The notes: generated from the sequence alone by a model not told the origin. DNA of 64,000 nucleotides from Desulfobacteraceae bacterium (GCA_016744295.1 JADGEQ010000005.1:150788-214787); one strand, 5' to 3'; positions 52,173 to 61,776 are shown, numbered from the stretch's first letter. Numbers and translations: made by a program.

Positions 52173-53546
52173 GTGGAAAAGAAAATTATCAATTTTCATA
52201 AACAGGTCATCGTAATTGCAGGGATTATTATTTTTGCTTTAATCACCAGTCCGGCAATGGGACAGAATGAAATAACCCGGATTAAAATGGATAAAGTCAT
52301 TTGTAAAGTTGAAACCGACCGGGCTATTCTTCCGGCTGGCGGGTCACAAAATGTGGTTTTGAAAATAACACTGGATGCCCCCCCGGCACCATCTAATATT
52401 AAAAGGCCAAAGGTAAATTTGGCCCTTGTGCTGGATCAGTCAGGATCCATGGGTGGTAATAAAATCGCCCATGCAAAATCGGCAGCCATTGAGGCGTTGA
52501 CCCGGCTCGGTTTAGAAGATGTTTTCTCTGTTGTGGTTTATGATACCACTGTTCACACCATTGTTCCGGCTCAAAATGCCAGAAATATTCAAGATATAAT
52601 TCAAACCATACGGCAGATCGATCCAGGGGGCAGCACGGCTCTTTTTGGCGGCGTCAGCCAGGGCGCAGCAGAAATAAGAAAAAATATTGAAAATGATTTT
52701 GTGCACAGGATTGTTTTATTATCCGATGGATTGGCCAATGTTGGTCCCCGGATGCCAGAGGATTTAGGTCGACTTGGCACAGCGCTGGTCAAAGAGAATA
52801 TCTCCGTAACAACAGTGGGGGTTGGAACCGATTATAATGAAGATTTAATGGCACAGCTGGCCCAGACGAGTGATGGAAATACTTATTTTGTTGAATCTGG
52901 ATATGAGCTGTCCAGAATTTTTAGTTCTGAATTGGGTGATGTATTAAATGTTGTGGCAAAAAAAGTAAAGGTTACGATAACGCTACCGGAAGGGATAAGT
53001 GCGGTAAATATTATCGGTAGAAAAGGCCGGATAAAAAATAACAAGATAGAATTATATATGAATCAATTATATGGGGGCCAGGAAAAATATGCATTGGTTG
53101 AGGTGAATCTGCCTGAATCCAAATCCGGATCAAAGGTTAAAATTGCCCAGGCTGATGTTGAATACGAGAATCCGTTTAATCGGATCCGGGAGAGGTCCAC
53201 CGGTATCTCCTATGCATCTTTTAGCAGCGATAAAATAGCGGTTAAAAAATCAACCAATGTCGATGTGGTCAGGGAATACCAACTAAACTTGAATGCCCTG
53301 ATCCAGGAAAAGGCCATTGAATTGTCCGATAAGGGTTTGAAAAAGGAAGCGGTGGAAGAACTTAAACAGTCTGCAGCCAAATTAAAGGCCATGGGCTCAC
53401 TTTACAAGGATGAAGCATTGTTGAAACAAGCTCAAGAAGCAGAAGTTCAGGCAGATATAATTGAGGATGAAGGCATGAGCAAAAAAAGCCGAAAACTCTT
53501 GAGAACCAAATCTTATCAATTGAAAAATCAACAACTTTCACAATAA
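52173..53546 (+). CDS. Exported von Willebrand factor type A protein
   Basis: Protein of 457 residues from a GTG preceded by GAAAGGAG. Signal peptide to about residue 30 (MGQ). The vWA domain at about 85-265 has a full metal-ion-dependent adhesion site: DQSGSMGG, the Thr in GGSTALFGG and Asp in LLSDGLANVG. C-terminal helical part (from ~370) is rich in Lys/Glu. It probably binds a periplasmic or envelope partner. Its stop lies 25 nt before the kinase gene, so it may be a sensor accessory of the two-component system. Confidence 0.85.
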   Translation: MEKKIINFHKQVIVIAGIIIFALITSPAMGQNEITRIKMDKVICKVETDRAILPAGGSQNVVLKITLDAPPAPSNIKRPKVNLALVLDQSGSMGGNKIAHAKSAAIEALTRLGLEDVFSVVVYDTTVHTIVPAQNARNIQDIIQTIRQIDPGGSTALFGGVSQGAAEIRKNIENDFVHRIVLLSDGLANVGPRMPEDLGRLGTALVKENISVTTVGVGTDYNEDLMAQLAQTSDGNTYFVESGYELSRIFSSELGDVLNVVAKKVKVTITLPEGISAVNIIGRKGRIKNNKIELYMNQLYGGQEKYALVEVNLPESKSGSKVKIAQADVEYENPFNRIRERSTGISYASFSSDKIAVKKSTNVDVVREYQLNLNALIQEKAIELSDKGLKKEAVEELKQSAAKLKAMGSLYKDEALLKQAQEAEVQADIIEDEGMSKKSRKLLRTKSYQLKNQQLSQ

Positions 53547-53571
53547 GTAAAAAACTGCTATGGCTTAACAC

Positions 53572-55368
53572 ATGACAAGTAAACGATCCATCATATTCTT
53601 CTGGGCACTGATCCTTGTGCCCACATTAATTTTATCAGCATTTGCATTGCACCTTCTCTCCAATGAGCAGAAAAGAATTAATCAAACCGGCATAGGTTCC
53701 CTGACAGATCGTGCACAAACCATATCAGAAACAATCCACTTAACCGTGGAAACGGTACAGGAGAATATTGCATCCTCATTGCTTAAACTTGAACAAGATA
53801 ACCTGTTGGAAGGTTTGATTTCCTGGGAAGAAACAAATCCGTTAATCCGGAATGTTTTTATTTATAATGCGGATAAAAAACTTGAATATCCTTTACAGGG
53901 GAAGGCTTCAACCGAGGAAGAACAACGATTTATGGCCCGGTATAATTCATTATTTTCAGGGCGTATATCATTTGATTTTAACCAGAATCCTTCCACCGAA
54001 GAAGAAAAACTGTTGAAAAGAGAGTATCAAAAAAACACCTTATACAGCCGTGTACCCAAAAAAGAAAAATCCTCATCCCGACAGGAATTGGTGGCCCTTT
54101 CAAAGGTGAAACTTCCGGTGCCTGACCGTTCAAAGTCTGAGCGTTTAGTAGCCGCACAAAAGGCACCTTACCAAAATGAACCACTGGAAGAAAGCGTGAC
54201 ATTTGATGAAAAAATTATTTTGTCAAAAGCAATTGAAAGATCGGGGTGGACACCCTGGTTCAGTGAAAATCGATTATATATCCTGGGTTGGGTTCAAAAA
54301 ATTGAAAACGGGCCTGTTTATGGTATAGAGCTTGAATTAATGACCCTGTTATCAAGACTTCTTGTCAGCTTCCCTGATCTTTTTGAAACCCGTGCAGCAC
54401 TCATGCTAATGGATGGAAACGGTAAATTTATGCACCAGACAGGAACCCTTGAAGTGGCACCCGAAGATAAGCCGGTTTCAATTGTCAATGTATCGGACCT
54501 TTTGCCCCATTGGAGAATTGCCGTGTTTGTGGATGAAAAAGGGTTGGGAAAAGGCAATGGATTTTTGGTGGTATCAATTTTGCTCCTTGCCATTTTTATT
54601 GTGGCTATTTTATCAGGCGGGTATCTTTTAACCCGGTTTACCCTTCAAAATATCCTGGACGCACAACAAAAAACCTCTTTTGTCTCATCTGTTTCCCATG
54701 AATTAAAAACCCCATTGACCAGTATAAGAATGTATGCAGAACTGTTATTATCCAAACGCGTAAAAGATGAAGAAAAGATGCAAACCTATCTGTCTGTAAT
54801 TGTGAACGAAAGTGGTCGATTAACAAGATTGATCAACAATGTTCTTGATTTTGGCAAGCTTGAACAAAGGAAAAAAACCTACAGGAAATCGACCTTTAAA
54901 CTGGATCAATTTTTAAGCCAGATCGTTGAAACCCATGGTATACGCATTAAAAAACAGGGACTACGGTTGGATATCAAGATAAAGGGAAATGATTTTACAA
55001 TAAAATCTGATCAGGATGCTCTGGAACAGGTTATTTTGAACCTTTTGGATAATGCATTGAAATATGCAGGTCAAGGCGAGTTTATAAAATTTATCCTGGA
55101 AAAGGCGATCCCGGATAAAAGCAATCCGTTCATTTTGTTAAAAATTTGTGATGATGGGCCGGGAATTCCAGTAGATCAACAAACACTTATTTTCAAAAAA
55201 TTTTACAGGGTGGATAGCTCATTGACCAGTAAACAACCAGGATCAGGTTTGGGGTTGAGTATTGCACGGCAAATTTTAAGAGATCTTGGTGGAGAATTGA
55301 CATATGAGTTCATGCCTGAAAACGGCAGTTGTTTTATAGCAAGGATAAAAAATCATGATGCAGATTAA
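53572..55368 (+). CDS. Membrane sensor histidine kinase
   Basis: Protein of 598 residues. TM1 at about 5-27, a long periplasmic domain of about 300 residues, TM2 near 330-352. HisKA with the phosphorylated His in SVSHELKTPLTSIRMYAELL near 372. HATPase domain with NLLDNALKYAG, CDDGPGIP and GSGLGLSIA near 490-580. The domain plan is like CreC, with a large external sensor. It overlaps the response-regulator gene by about 14 nt. The vWA protein encoded upstream may modulate sensing. Confidence 0.9.
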   Translation: MTSKRSIIFFWALILVPTLILSAFALHLLSNEQKRINQTGIGSLTDRAQTISETIHLTVETVQENIASSLLKLEQDNLLEGLISWEETNPLIRNVFIYNADKKLEYPLQGKASTEEEQRFMARYNSLFSGRISFDFNQNPSTEEEKLLKREYQKNTLYSRVPKKEKSSSRQELVALSKVKLPVPDRSKSERLVAAQKAPYQNEPLEESVTFDEKIILSKAIERSGWTPWFSENRLYILGWVQKIENGPVYGIELELMTLLSRLLVSFPDLFETRAALMLMDGNGKFMHQTGTLEVAPEDKPVSIVNVSDLLPHWRIAVFVDEKGLGKGNGFLVVSILLLAIFIVAILSGGYLLTRFTLQNILDAQQKTSFVSSVSHELKTPLTSIRMYAELLLSKRVKDEEKMQTYLSVIVNESGRLTRLINNVLDFGKLEQRKKTYRKSTFKLDQFLSQIVETHGIRIKKQGLRLDIKIKGNDFTIKSDQDALEQVILNLLDNALKYAGQGEFIKFILEKAIPDKSNPFILLKICDDGPGIPVDQQTLIFKKFYRVDSSLTSKQPGSGLGLSIARQILRDLGGELTYEFMPENGSCFIARIKNHDAD

Positions 55369-56074
55369 GATATTAGTAGCAGAAGATGATACCCATATTC
55401 GACTGGGTCTTGTGGATACATTAGAAAGCGAAGGATATCTCGTTTTAGCAGCCAAAGACGGCAAACAAGCCTTGCAGCTATATGATAATAATATGTGTGA
55501 TCTTGTTCTTCTTGATATCATGATGCCTGAAAAAAGTGGATATGATGTCTGTCGGGATATTCGAACTATGGATCAGGATGTCCCTGTTATCATGTTGACA
55601 GCAAAAGGAGAGGAAATCGATAAAGTTGTTGGACTTGAACTTGGGGCAGATGATTATATTACCAAACCCTTTGGTGTTCATGAGCTATTGGCCCGGATTG
55701 CCGCTGTGTTGCGAAGAAGCAAACGATCGGGGCCAAAAGAAACAGGGCTTTGCAGTGAACGATTTCGTTTTGGCAAGTTTGAGGTAGATCCTAAAACATA
55801 CAAGCTTTCAAAAAAAGAAACTAAATCCCAAAAAGAGGATACCATTGACCTGTCAGAGCGAGAGCTAAAATTAATTCAACATTTTTATGCCTATAAAGGT
55901 GAAGTGTTAAGCCGGGATAATATTCTGAATACGATTTGGGGAATTGAGTATCTGGGTACGACACGAACCCTGGATCAGCATATTGCACAACTTCGAAAAA
56001 AAATTGAAAAAAACCCTGCCAATCCCGATTATATTATTACTGTCCATGGCGTGGGATATCGATATGAACCCTGA
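55355..56074 (+). CDS. OmpR-family response regulator
   Basis: Protein of 239 residues. Receiver domain with EDD near 9, phosphoacceptor Asp in LVLLDIMMPEKSG near 52 and Lys in TKPFGVHEL near 103. A winged-helix output domain ends in TVHGVGYRYEP. It is made with the kinase (genes overlap) and is the likely ligand of the 11-bp repeats at 52027-52059. Two adjacent ATG codons (55355 and 55358) are possible. Not called phoB, because the phosphate pair lies at 11.3-13.8 kb. Confidence 0.9.
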   Translation: MMQIKILVAEDDTHIRLGLVDTLESEGYLVLAAKDGKQALQLYDNNMCDLVLLDIMMPEKSGYDVCRDIRTMDQDVPVIMLTAKGEEIDKVVGLELGADDYITKPFGVHELLARIAAVLRRSKRSGPKETGLCSERFRFGKFEVDPKTYKLSKKETKSQKEDTIDLSERELKLIQHFYAYKGEVLSRDNILNTIWGIEYLGTTRTLDQHIAQLRKKIEKNPANPDYIITVHGVGYRYEP

Positions 56075-56089
56075 TTGAGCTTTCCTAGG

Positions 56090-56113
56090 AGCATGATTGC
56101 TGATGCTTTTTTT
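56090..56113 (+). terminator. Probable terminator after the two-component operon
   Basis: Short stem AGCAT (56090-56094) with ATGCT (56103-56107) followed by seven T residues, 16 nt after the response-regulator stop. The stem is short but the T run is good. Confidence 0.5.
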
Positions 56114-56255
56114 AAAAGAGCCGCCAATCAATTTCATCCAATGGTTATGGTTACCTATACCACAACAATGAATTAGCTCTATTTTTCCCCCATTAAAATT
56201 GACAAACAAAAAACCATCCCAATATTTATTCCCTATGCAAAAGAGGGGAGAGAAC

Positions 56256-56429
56256 ATGGGGAAATGCAAAAAACATCCTTTACGGGAAACCAGCTATCGC
56301 TGTGCAAAATATGATATTTACCAATGCAAGGAATGTCTGCGCTGCAAGGACCCCAAACTTTATTGTAAACACAGGCCGGCCTGCGCCATCCATTTTATAA
56401 CAGAAAAAGGGGGGGATCCGGATTTTTAA
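56256..56429 (+). CDS. Small cysteine-rich zinc-finger protein
   Basis: Protein of 57 residues, start ATG 56256 after GAGGGGAG. Cysteines at CKKHP, YRCAKYDIYQCKECLRCKD and LYCKHRPAC give a B-box/zinc-finger-like pattern (CxxH...C...CxxC...C...H...C). No known catalytic role; probably metal-binding. It lies alone between the response regulator and the next small gene. Confidence 0.7.
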   Translation: MGKCKKHPLRETSYRCAKYDIYQCKECLRCKDPKLYCKHRPACAIHFITEKGGDPDF

Positions 56430-56549
56430 TCCTCCCCCACTCTTAAAAAAATATGATATAAGCGTTCAGGGGTTCAAACCATCACTCGCTCAGACAGCTG
56501 ATCTGACAACAAATCATTTGTCAGGTCGTTTAAAGGGGACAAAACAAAA

Positions 56550-56798
56550 ATGAAAAAAGACACACATAATTTTATCCATGGATATAAGGGGCTGGGTGCA
56601 TTTGGCATGGACCGAAAGACCGATGAAGAAACGATCATGTTCTATTTGCAGAAATTTTCTGAAGACGGGTTTATGGAAGCCTTTCTTCCCAGGCTTACGG
56701 AAAAGGAGTTGGAAGGGGTGTATTTGTTCATAAATGACCACCTGAAAAAACATATTTCAGAAGATGAGTACCATGAACTTTTCTTGAAGGACAGATGA
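56550..56798 (+). CDS. Small conserved-looking protein of unknown function
   Basis: Protein of 82 residues with AAGGGG upstream. No recognisable family. Acidic, mostly helical by composition, with no cysteine, signal peptide or membrane segment. Called a gene because of its good start signal and codon pattern, and because the gap around it is otherwise empty. Confidence 0.55.
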   Translation: MKKDTHNFIHGYKGLGAFGMDRKTDEETIMFYLQKFSEDGFMEAFLPRLTEKELEGVYLFINDHLKKHISEDEYHELFLKDR

Positions 56799-56892
56799 GA
56801 AAGAGATTGTAAATATTAGGTATTATAGGTTATTGTTAATCCCTTTTCAAGGCAATCTACCAGCTTTCCCTTGACAGCCGATGCAGATTAAC

Positions 56893-56938
56893 ATATCTCC
56901 AGATTCATAGGAATAACCCCATAATTCATAGGAGATAT
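56893..56938 (+). promoter_or_regulatory. Hairpin enclosing the tupA ribosome-binding site
   Basis: ATATCTCC (56893-56900) pairs perfectly with GGAGATAT (56931-56938). The second arm contains the ribosome-binding GGAG, 6 nt before the ATG at 56945. The loop carries two copies of ATTCATAGGA. The stem would block ribosome entry, suggesting translational control, perhaps by tungstate or molybdate supply, though no known Moco-type riboswitch motif is seen. Confidence 0.6.
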
Positions 56939-56944
56939 TTACAA

Positions 56945-57775
56945 ATGTACAAAAAAAAATTATGTTCAATGCTTTTGGCGGTAGCGGTTCTGATGGTATT
57001 TACAAGCTATGCCCTGGCAAGTGGAAAGAGCTTAATGATGGCCACCACCACCAGTACCGACAACACGGGTCTTTTGGAATATCTGATCCCCCATTTTGAA
57101 AAAGAGACCGGCATCCCCCTCAAATGGACGGCCACGGGAACCGGTAAAGCATTGAAACTGGGCCAGAACTGTGACGTGGATGTGCTCCTAGTTCATGCGC
57201 CTCCGGCTGAAAAAAACTATATCAAAAAAGGGTTTGGAAAGGACCGACGCGAAGTCATGTACAATGATTTTGTGATCATAGGCCCCGAATCAGATCCTGC
57301 CGGAATTAAGGGGAAAAGCATTTCAGATGCCTTTGCGGCCGTCAAAAGCCATGCCGCCCCTTTCATGAGCCGGGGTGATGATTCCGGCACCAATAAAAAA
57401 GAGAAACTACTCTGGAAAAATGCAGGGATGGAATTGCCGGACAATGAGTCCTGGTATCTCCAGACCGGCCAGGGAATGCTTGCCACCATCACTGTGGCCC
57501 AGGAAAAAAAGGGCTATACCATGACAGACCGGGGCACCTATATCAAATACCAGGACCAGCAGGGCGGCAATGCCCCCTTGAAAATATTGGTGGAAGGGGA
57601 TAAGATCCTTTTGAATCAATATAGTGTGCTGACCCTGGATCCAGCCAACTGCCCCAAGGCAAAATATAACCTTGCTTTAAAATTTTCCGACTGGATGGGA
57701 TCGCCCTCTGCCCAGCAACTGATTGGAGATTTCAGGCTTTTGGGTCAAAAATTATTTATACCCAACGCAAAATAG
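56945..57775 (+). CDS. tupA: Tungstate ABC transporter substrate-binding protein
   Basis: Periplasmic oxyanion receptor, 276 residues. Signal peptide to about residue 26 (ALA). It has the TupA hallmark TTTSTDNTGLLEYL near 35-48, and SRGDDSGTNKKE near 143, which forms the anion site. TupA binds tungstate with very high affinity and excludes sulfate. Followed by tupB and tupC. Tungsten would serve aldehyde or formate oxidoreductases, which are common in anaerobes. Confidence 0.93.
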   Translation: MYKKKLCSMLLAVAVLMVFTSYALASGKSLMMATTTSTDNTGLLEYLIPHFEKETGIPLKWTATGTGKALKLGQNCDVDVLLVHAPPAEKNYIKKGFGKDRREVMYNDFVIIGPESDPAGIKGKSISDAFAAVKSHAAPFMSRGDDSGTNKKEKLLWKNAGMELPDNESWYLQTGQGMLATITVAQEKKGYTMTDRGTYIKYQDQQGGNAPLKILVEGDKILLNQYSVLTLDPANCPKAKYNLALKFSDWMGSPSAQQLIGDFRLLGQKLFIPNAK

Positions 57776-57787
57776 CTTTAGGATTTT

Positions 57788-58474
57788 ATGGATTTTATTG
57801 TTGCAGGTTTTATCAGAGCCATTGAACTGCTGATAAACTTTGACCATTCCACCTGGACAGCAATTTGCGCAACCCTGCAGGCATCCACCTGCTCCATGCT
57901 CATCAGTCTTGGAGCAGGTCTGCCCTGCGGGTTCCTTCTGGGGTATTTCGATTTCAGGTGGAAAAGACCCCTGAGAACTATCTTGGATACCCTCCTGGCG
58001 CTTCCCACAGTCTCCGTGGGACTGCTGGTTTATGCCTTTATCTCCAGCCAGGGGCCCCTGGGTCAATTCGAGCTGCTGTTCACCCTGACCGGCATTGCCA
58101 TTGGACAGACCATTCTTGCCTTTCCCATTGTAACGGCCATAACCGCCTCCATCGTGGAGAATATTGACCCGGAGCTCAAGCTGACACTGATCTCTCTGGG
58201 GGCCGGTAAAAAAAATATTATTGCCACCTGTTTGTGGGAGGTCAGATACGGGATTCTTGCAGCCGGGGTTACCGCCTATGGACGGGTTCTCACAGAAGTG
58301 GGAATCTCCATGATGGTGGGGGGCAATATTAAATATCATACCAGAACCATTACCACGGCCATTGCCCTGGAAACCAACAAAGGGATGTTTGCCGACGGCA
58401 TTGCCCTGGGCATTGTTCTCATCGGAATTGCCTTTGCCGTAAACCTTTCCCTCTCCTTTTTAAGAAAACAATGA
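57788..58474 (+). CDS. tupB: Tungstate ABC transporter permease
   Basis: Protein of 228 residues with five to six predicted helices. The EAA-type coupling loop lies near 135-155 (LKLTLISLGAGKKNIIATC). Its length and place between TupA and TupC genes fit TupB. It starts 12 nt after tupA, and its stop overlaps the tupC start (ATGA). Confidence 0.9.
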   Translation: MDFIVAGFIRAIELLINFDHSTWTAICATLQASTCSMLISLGAGLPCGFLLGYFDFRWKRPLRTILDTLLALPTVSVGLLVYAFISSQGPLGQFELLFTLTGIAIGQTILAFPIVTAITASIVENIDPELKLTLISLGAGKKNIIATCLWEVRYGILAAGVTAYGRVLTEVGISMMVGGNIKYHTRTITTAIALETNKGMFADGIALGIVLIGIAFAVNLSLSFLRKQ

Positions 58475-59505
58475 AAATGACCCAGGATTCCTATCGACTC
58501 AGCCATATCCGGCACTACTACGGGGAAAACAAAGTACTGGATATTGAGACACTACAAATCCCCCAAGGCTCCATTACCGGTCTATCTGGCCCCAACGGCA
58601 GCGGAAAAAGCACCCTGCTGAAAATCATGGCCTTTGCCCTGAAGCCAACCCAGGGCGAGGTATGGCTCAATGGACGCCAAGAATTTATCCTCTCCCCCCG
58701 GGTCCGTTCCCGGGTCACCCTGCTCACCCAAAAGCCCTATCTTCTAAAACGCTCGGTTTTCGACAATGTTGCCTATGGGTTGAAAATCCGAAAGGACATA
58801 AAAAACATTAATAACAGGGTAAAACAAGCCCTTGAAAGTGTGGGACTCGCCTATGGGTTTGCCCGGCGCCAATGGCATGAACTTTCCGGCGGTGAAGCCC
58901 AACGGGTTGCCATGGCCGCCCGTCTTATCCTGAAACCCGATGTACTGCTTCTGGACGAACCCGTGGCCAGCGTGGATACCAAGAGTGCCGGACTGATCCG
59001 AAAGGCCTCCCTGGCCGCCAGAAAAGACTGGGGATGCACCCTGGTGATTGCCAGCCATGATCTGCCCTGGCTGAATGAATGCAGCGATACACGGCTCTCC
59101 ATTACCAATGGCCAAATATTTTCAACAGGCAGGGAAAATATCATTCCCCCGCCCTATGACCTGTCACATGAAGATTGGCCCGTAAAATGGCTTGGCAGTG
59201 ATAAAACGGGTGAACAGATCCGCCTTCCCCTTCGGAAAAATACCCAAAAATTTGCCGTGATACAAAAAGAAAAAATATGCATTCGCCTTGAACGCAAGTC
59301 AGACAACGGATATGATAATCAGATCACAGGTAAAATCATCTCCATGCACATGGAAAAAAGATCCGGCCAGATCATGGCCACCATCCATGCCAAGGATTTT
59401 ACCATGGATATAGGTTTCTCCCTGGCCCAGGCAAGGAGCCTGGGCCTTTTGCCCGGCAAAAAATTAATCCTCATGTTCCGCTCCCAAGAGGTTGAGTGGC
59501 GATAG
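58471..59505 (+). CDS. tupC: Tungstate ABC transporter ATP-binding protein with Mop-like C-terminus
   Basis: Protein of 344 residues. ATPase domain with Walker A GPNGSGKST near 35, signature LSGGEAQRVAMAARL near 130, Walker B LLLDEPVASVD near 155 and switch His in IASHD near 190. A C-terminal extension of about 100 residues (from ~245) resembles a Mop/TOBE oxyanion-sensing domain, which may let cytoplasmic tungstate shut transport down. It overlaps tupB by 4 nt. Confidence 0.88.
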   Translation: MKMTQDSYRLSHIRHYYGENKVLDIETLQIPQGSITGLSGPNGSGKSTLLKIMAFALKPTQGEVWLNGRQEFILSPRVRSRVTLLTQKPYLLKRSVFDNVAYGLKIRKDIKNINNRVKQALESVGLAYGFARRQWHELSGGEAQRVAMAARLILKPDVLLLDEPVASVDTKSAGLIRKASLAARKDWGCTLVIASHDLPWLNECSDTRLSITNGQIFSTGRENIIPPPYDLSHEDWPVKWLGSDKTGEQIRLPLRKNTQKFAVIQKEKICIRLERKSDNGYDNQITGKIISMHMEKRSGQIMATIHAKDFTMDIGFSLAQARSLGLLPGKKLILMFRSQEVEWR

Positions 59506-59593
59506 CACTTCACTTGGCCTGACTTCCAGTGACCCGAACATCAAAATTTTACTTTTTTTTAAAAATTAGGTGTGAATCGGCGTATATTCTTTC

Positions 59594-59658
59594 TTGACAA
59601 GAACTCATTCTTCTATACAATCCAATAAAATTTAATTTATAATTTATTATCAAATTAT
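59594..59658 (+). promoter_or_regulatory. Promoter and palindromic operator before the MFS gene
   Basis: TTGACA (59594-59599), 16-bp spacer, TACAAT (59616-59621). Just downstream, 59639-59658 is the 20-bp near-palindrome ATAATTTA-TTAT-CAAATTAT. The same pattern recurs at 61777-61796 before the peptide-binding-protein gene. It lies about 10-30 bp after the predicted start site, where a repressor would block transcription. Confidence 0.68.
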
Positions 59659-59716
59659 ATAATAGATTATCGAGCTCCCAACATTTTTATCCAAAAGGGA
59701 TAATAGTCTGCATAAA

Positions 59717-60904
59717 ATGAAAAAATATAAGTTTACATTATTCACCCTAATCTCAATCACTTTTCTTTCCGGGCTATGCCAGGGTCTTTTACTCCCTCTG
59801 CTCTCAATCCTGTTAGAAAACCAGGGCGTATCTGCAAGCTCCAACGGAATGAATGCGTCTGCATTATATCTGGGTATTTTAATTGCCGCCCCCTTTATGG
59901 AGCAGTGTCTTTACAAGTTTGGATTTAAGCCCTTAATGATTACCGGCACCCTGGGCGTGGCAATCCTTTTGTTAATATTTCCAATGGTTCAGTCCTATTT
60001 TGTCTGGCTGGGGCTTCGGTTTTCCATTGGCATATTTAACCATGTATTTCACTATGCAACCGTTGTCTGGCTAACCACAATCGCACCTGAAAAAAAACGG
60101 GGACAATATCTTTCCTTTTATGGGTTTGCCTTTGGCCTTGGATTTTCCCTGGGCCCTTTAATGGCTGAGCTGCGGTCCATATCAATTTTTGTCCCCTTTC
60201 TTTTGACCAGTGGATTCAGTTTTCTAAGCTGCTTTTTGATTTGCTGGCTTGGAGCTGAAAAAATAGAGGATCCCAACAAAACCATGGTCAACTCCACCCT
60301 TGGCAAAAGAGCTGTGCAAATATTTCATCTGGGGTGGTTCGCCCTTCTCCCCCCATTGGGATATGGAATTCTTGAAACCTGTATCAGTGGTAGTTTCCCC
60401 ATTTTCTTGACACGAAATGGGTTGGAAGGATCTTCAATTTCCTTAATTCTAACCTTTTTTTTCCTTGCCGGCCTTTTGACACAATTGCCCATCGGCAGGC
60501 TCAGTGATTACTGGGGGCGAAAAAAAACCCTGGTGATCCTGACCGCATCGGGGGCCATTGGTTTTTTGTGCGCGGCCCTGGCCGAGCCTTTCTTCCACAC
60601 CACCCTGTTTTTTTATATCATTGCCGGTGGGGCCCTGGGATCCACTTACAGCCTTGGTGTTACCTACCTTACCGACGCTATTCCAAAATCACTGCTTCCC
60701 ACCGGAAATATGCTGTGCAGCATCTGCTTTGGGGTTGGCAGTCTAGTGGGGCCTGTGTGGGGAGGATTGTATATCCAACATCTGCCAGGATTAAATTTTT
60801 CCTGGCTTCTCTTCTTTATTTTTTTGGCAATATTGGCAGGATTGATCCTGGGCAAGCAAAGACAACCTGGGGGTTCAAATGAAGACGGATCATCGGGGAT
60901 TTAA
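59717..60904 (+). CDS. MFS transporter
   Basis: Major facilitator superfamily protein, 395 residues, 12 predicted helices. The loop 2-3 motif is weak. The segment after helix 8 reads GRLSDYWGRKKTLVI (near 258-272), matching the conserved G-x3-D-x2-GRR-type motif A. Substrate not evident. The neighbouring GntR regulator and shared operator suggest it handles the same compound as the ABC transporter beyond. No adjacent enzyme gene is seen. Confidence 0.85.
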   Translation: MKKYKFTLFTLISITFLSGLCQGLLLPLLSILLENQGVSASSNGMNASALYLGILIAAPFMEQCLYKFGFKPLMITGTLGVAILLLIFPMVQSYFVWLGLRFSIGIFNHVFHYATVVWLTTIAPEKKRGQYLSFYGFAFGLGFSLGPLMAELRSISIFVPFLLTSGFSFLSCFLICWLGAEKIEDPNKTMVNSTLGKRAVQIFHLGWFALLPPLGYGILETCISGSFPIFLTRNGLEGSSISLILTFFFLAGLLTQLPIGRLSDYWGRKKTLVILTASGAIGFLCAALAEPFFHTTLFFYIIAGGALGSTYSLGVTYLTDAIPKSLLPTGNMLCSICFGVGSLVGPVWGGLYIQHLPGLNFSWLLFFIFLAILAGLILGKQRQPGGSNEDGSSGI

Positions 60905-61599
60905 AAAAGAAAGTCCTCTTTTTCCGCCATCATTCGTCTCAGATTAATCACCGCATGCTTTCTGGAGTGGGAAATATGGGCAGCCAGATATTTGCTGGCA
61001 AGGGCTGTATCCCTATTAAGAACCGCCTCAAAGATTTTCCCGTGTTCGGTTTCATCGGATTGTTCAGATGTCACGTACTGCAGGCTATTGCGGTATTTCA
61101 AATGAAGCAGATCAAAGGTACTTTTCAGGGATTGTATCCGTATATACTGACCGGACTGGGAGGCAAGGACAATATGAAATTCCATATTTTTCAATAATTT
61201 TTCATTGATAAAAACGCCCTTTAATGACTCCAGGTAAGCATTGTACGCCTTGGTCAGGGCTTGAATGGAATTGTCATCCAGACAGGCAATGGTTTCCTGG
61301 ACCAGAGAAACCTCAAGCAATTCTCTAAATTTATAGATTTCTTCAACCTCTGGAAGGGACAGGGACTCGATATAATACCCCTTGTTGGGTTTTCGCCGCA
61401 CTATTCCTTGAAATTCAAGAAATTTTAATGCCTGAATTACCGGAGTGGCACTCATTTCCATCTTTTCTGCCAAATCCAGAAACGGCAATTTCTGCCCTGC
61501 CACAATCTCATTGTGAAACAGCATCTGCCGGATGCCAGCCAGTGCTTTCTGGGTCAGATCATCCTGATTTCTATTGGTAGCATTCTTTTTTTTAACCAT
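60901..61599 (-). CDS. GntR-family (FCD-type) transcriptional regulator
   Basis: Protein of 232 residues. N-terminal winged helix (IRQMLFHNEIVAGQKLPFLDL ... MSATPVIQALKFLEFQGIVRRKPNKGYYI, about 22-75) and C-terminal FCD ligand-binding helices (ELLEVSLVQETIACLDD, MEFHIVLASQS, EHGKIFEAVLNRDTALASKYLAAHI). The ATG at 61599 has GGGAG upstream and is preferred over the in-frame TTG at 61617. It probably binds the palindromes at 59639-59658 and 61777-61796 that flank it. Confidence 0.88.
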   Translation of the reverse strand: MVKKKNATNRNQDDLTQKALAGIRQMLFHNEIVAGQKLPFLDLAEKMEMSATPVIQALKFLEFQGIVRRKPNKGYYIESLSLPEVEEIYKFRELLEVSLVQETIACLDDNSIQALTKAYNAYLESLKGVFINEKLLKNMEFHIVLASQSGQYIRIQSLKSTFDLLHLKYRNSLQYVTSEQSDETEHGKIFEAVLNRDTALASKYLAAHISHSRKHAVINLRRMMAEKEDFLF

Positions 61600-61776
61600 A
61601 TTTACTCCCAATAACAATTACAAAAAACATTCCAAAACCCATGGCCAACCGGCCTGATCAAAACTACATTTCAGCACAAGGTACTAACATAAATAAGGAT
61701 ATTTGCACAGAACTTTCTTGTAATTTTTTGAAGTTCAAATATGATTTTATATTTAATTTAATTTGAGATTTTATTT

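Noticed and set aside
56400..56450. GC-rich hairpin at the end of the small zinc-finger gene as a terminator
   Set aside because: The stem lies partly in coding sequence and no T run follows on the plus strand. Evidence too weak.
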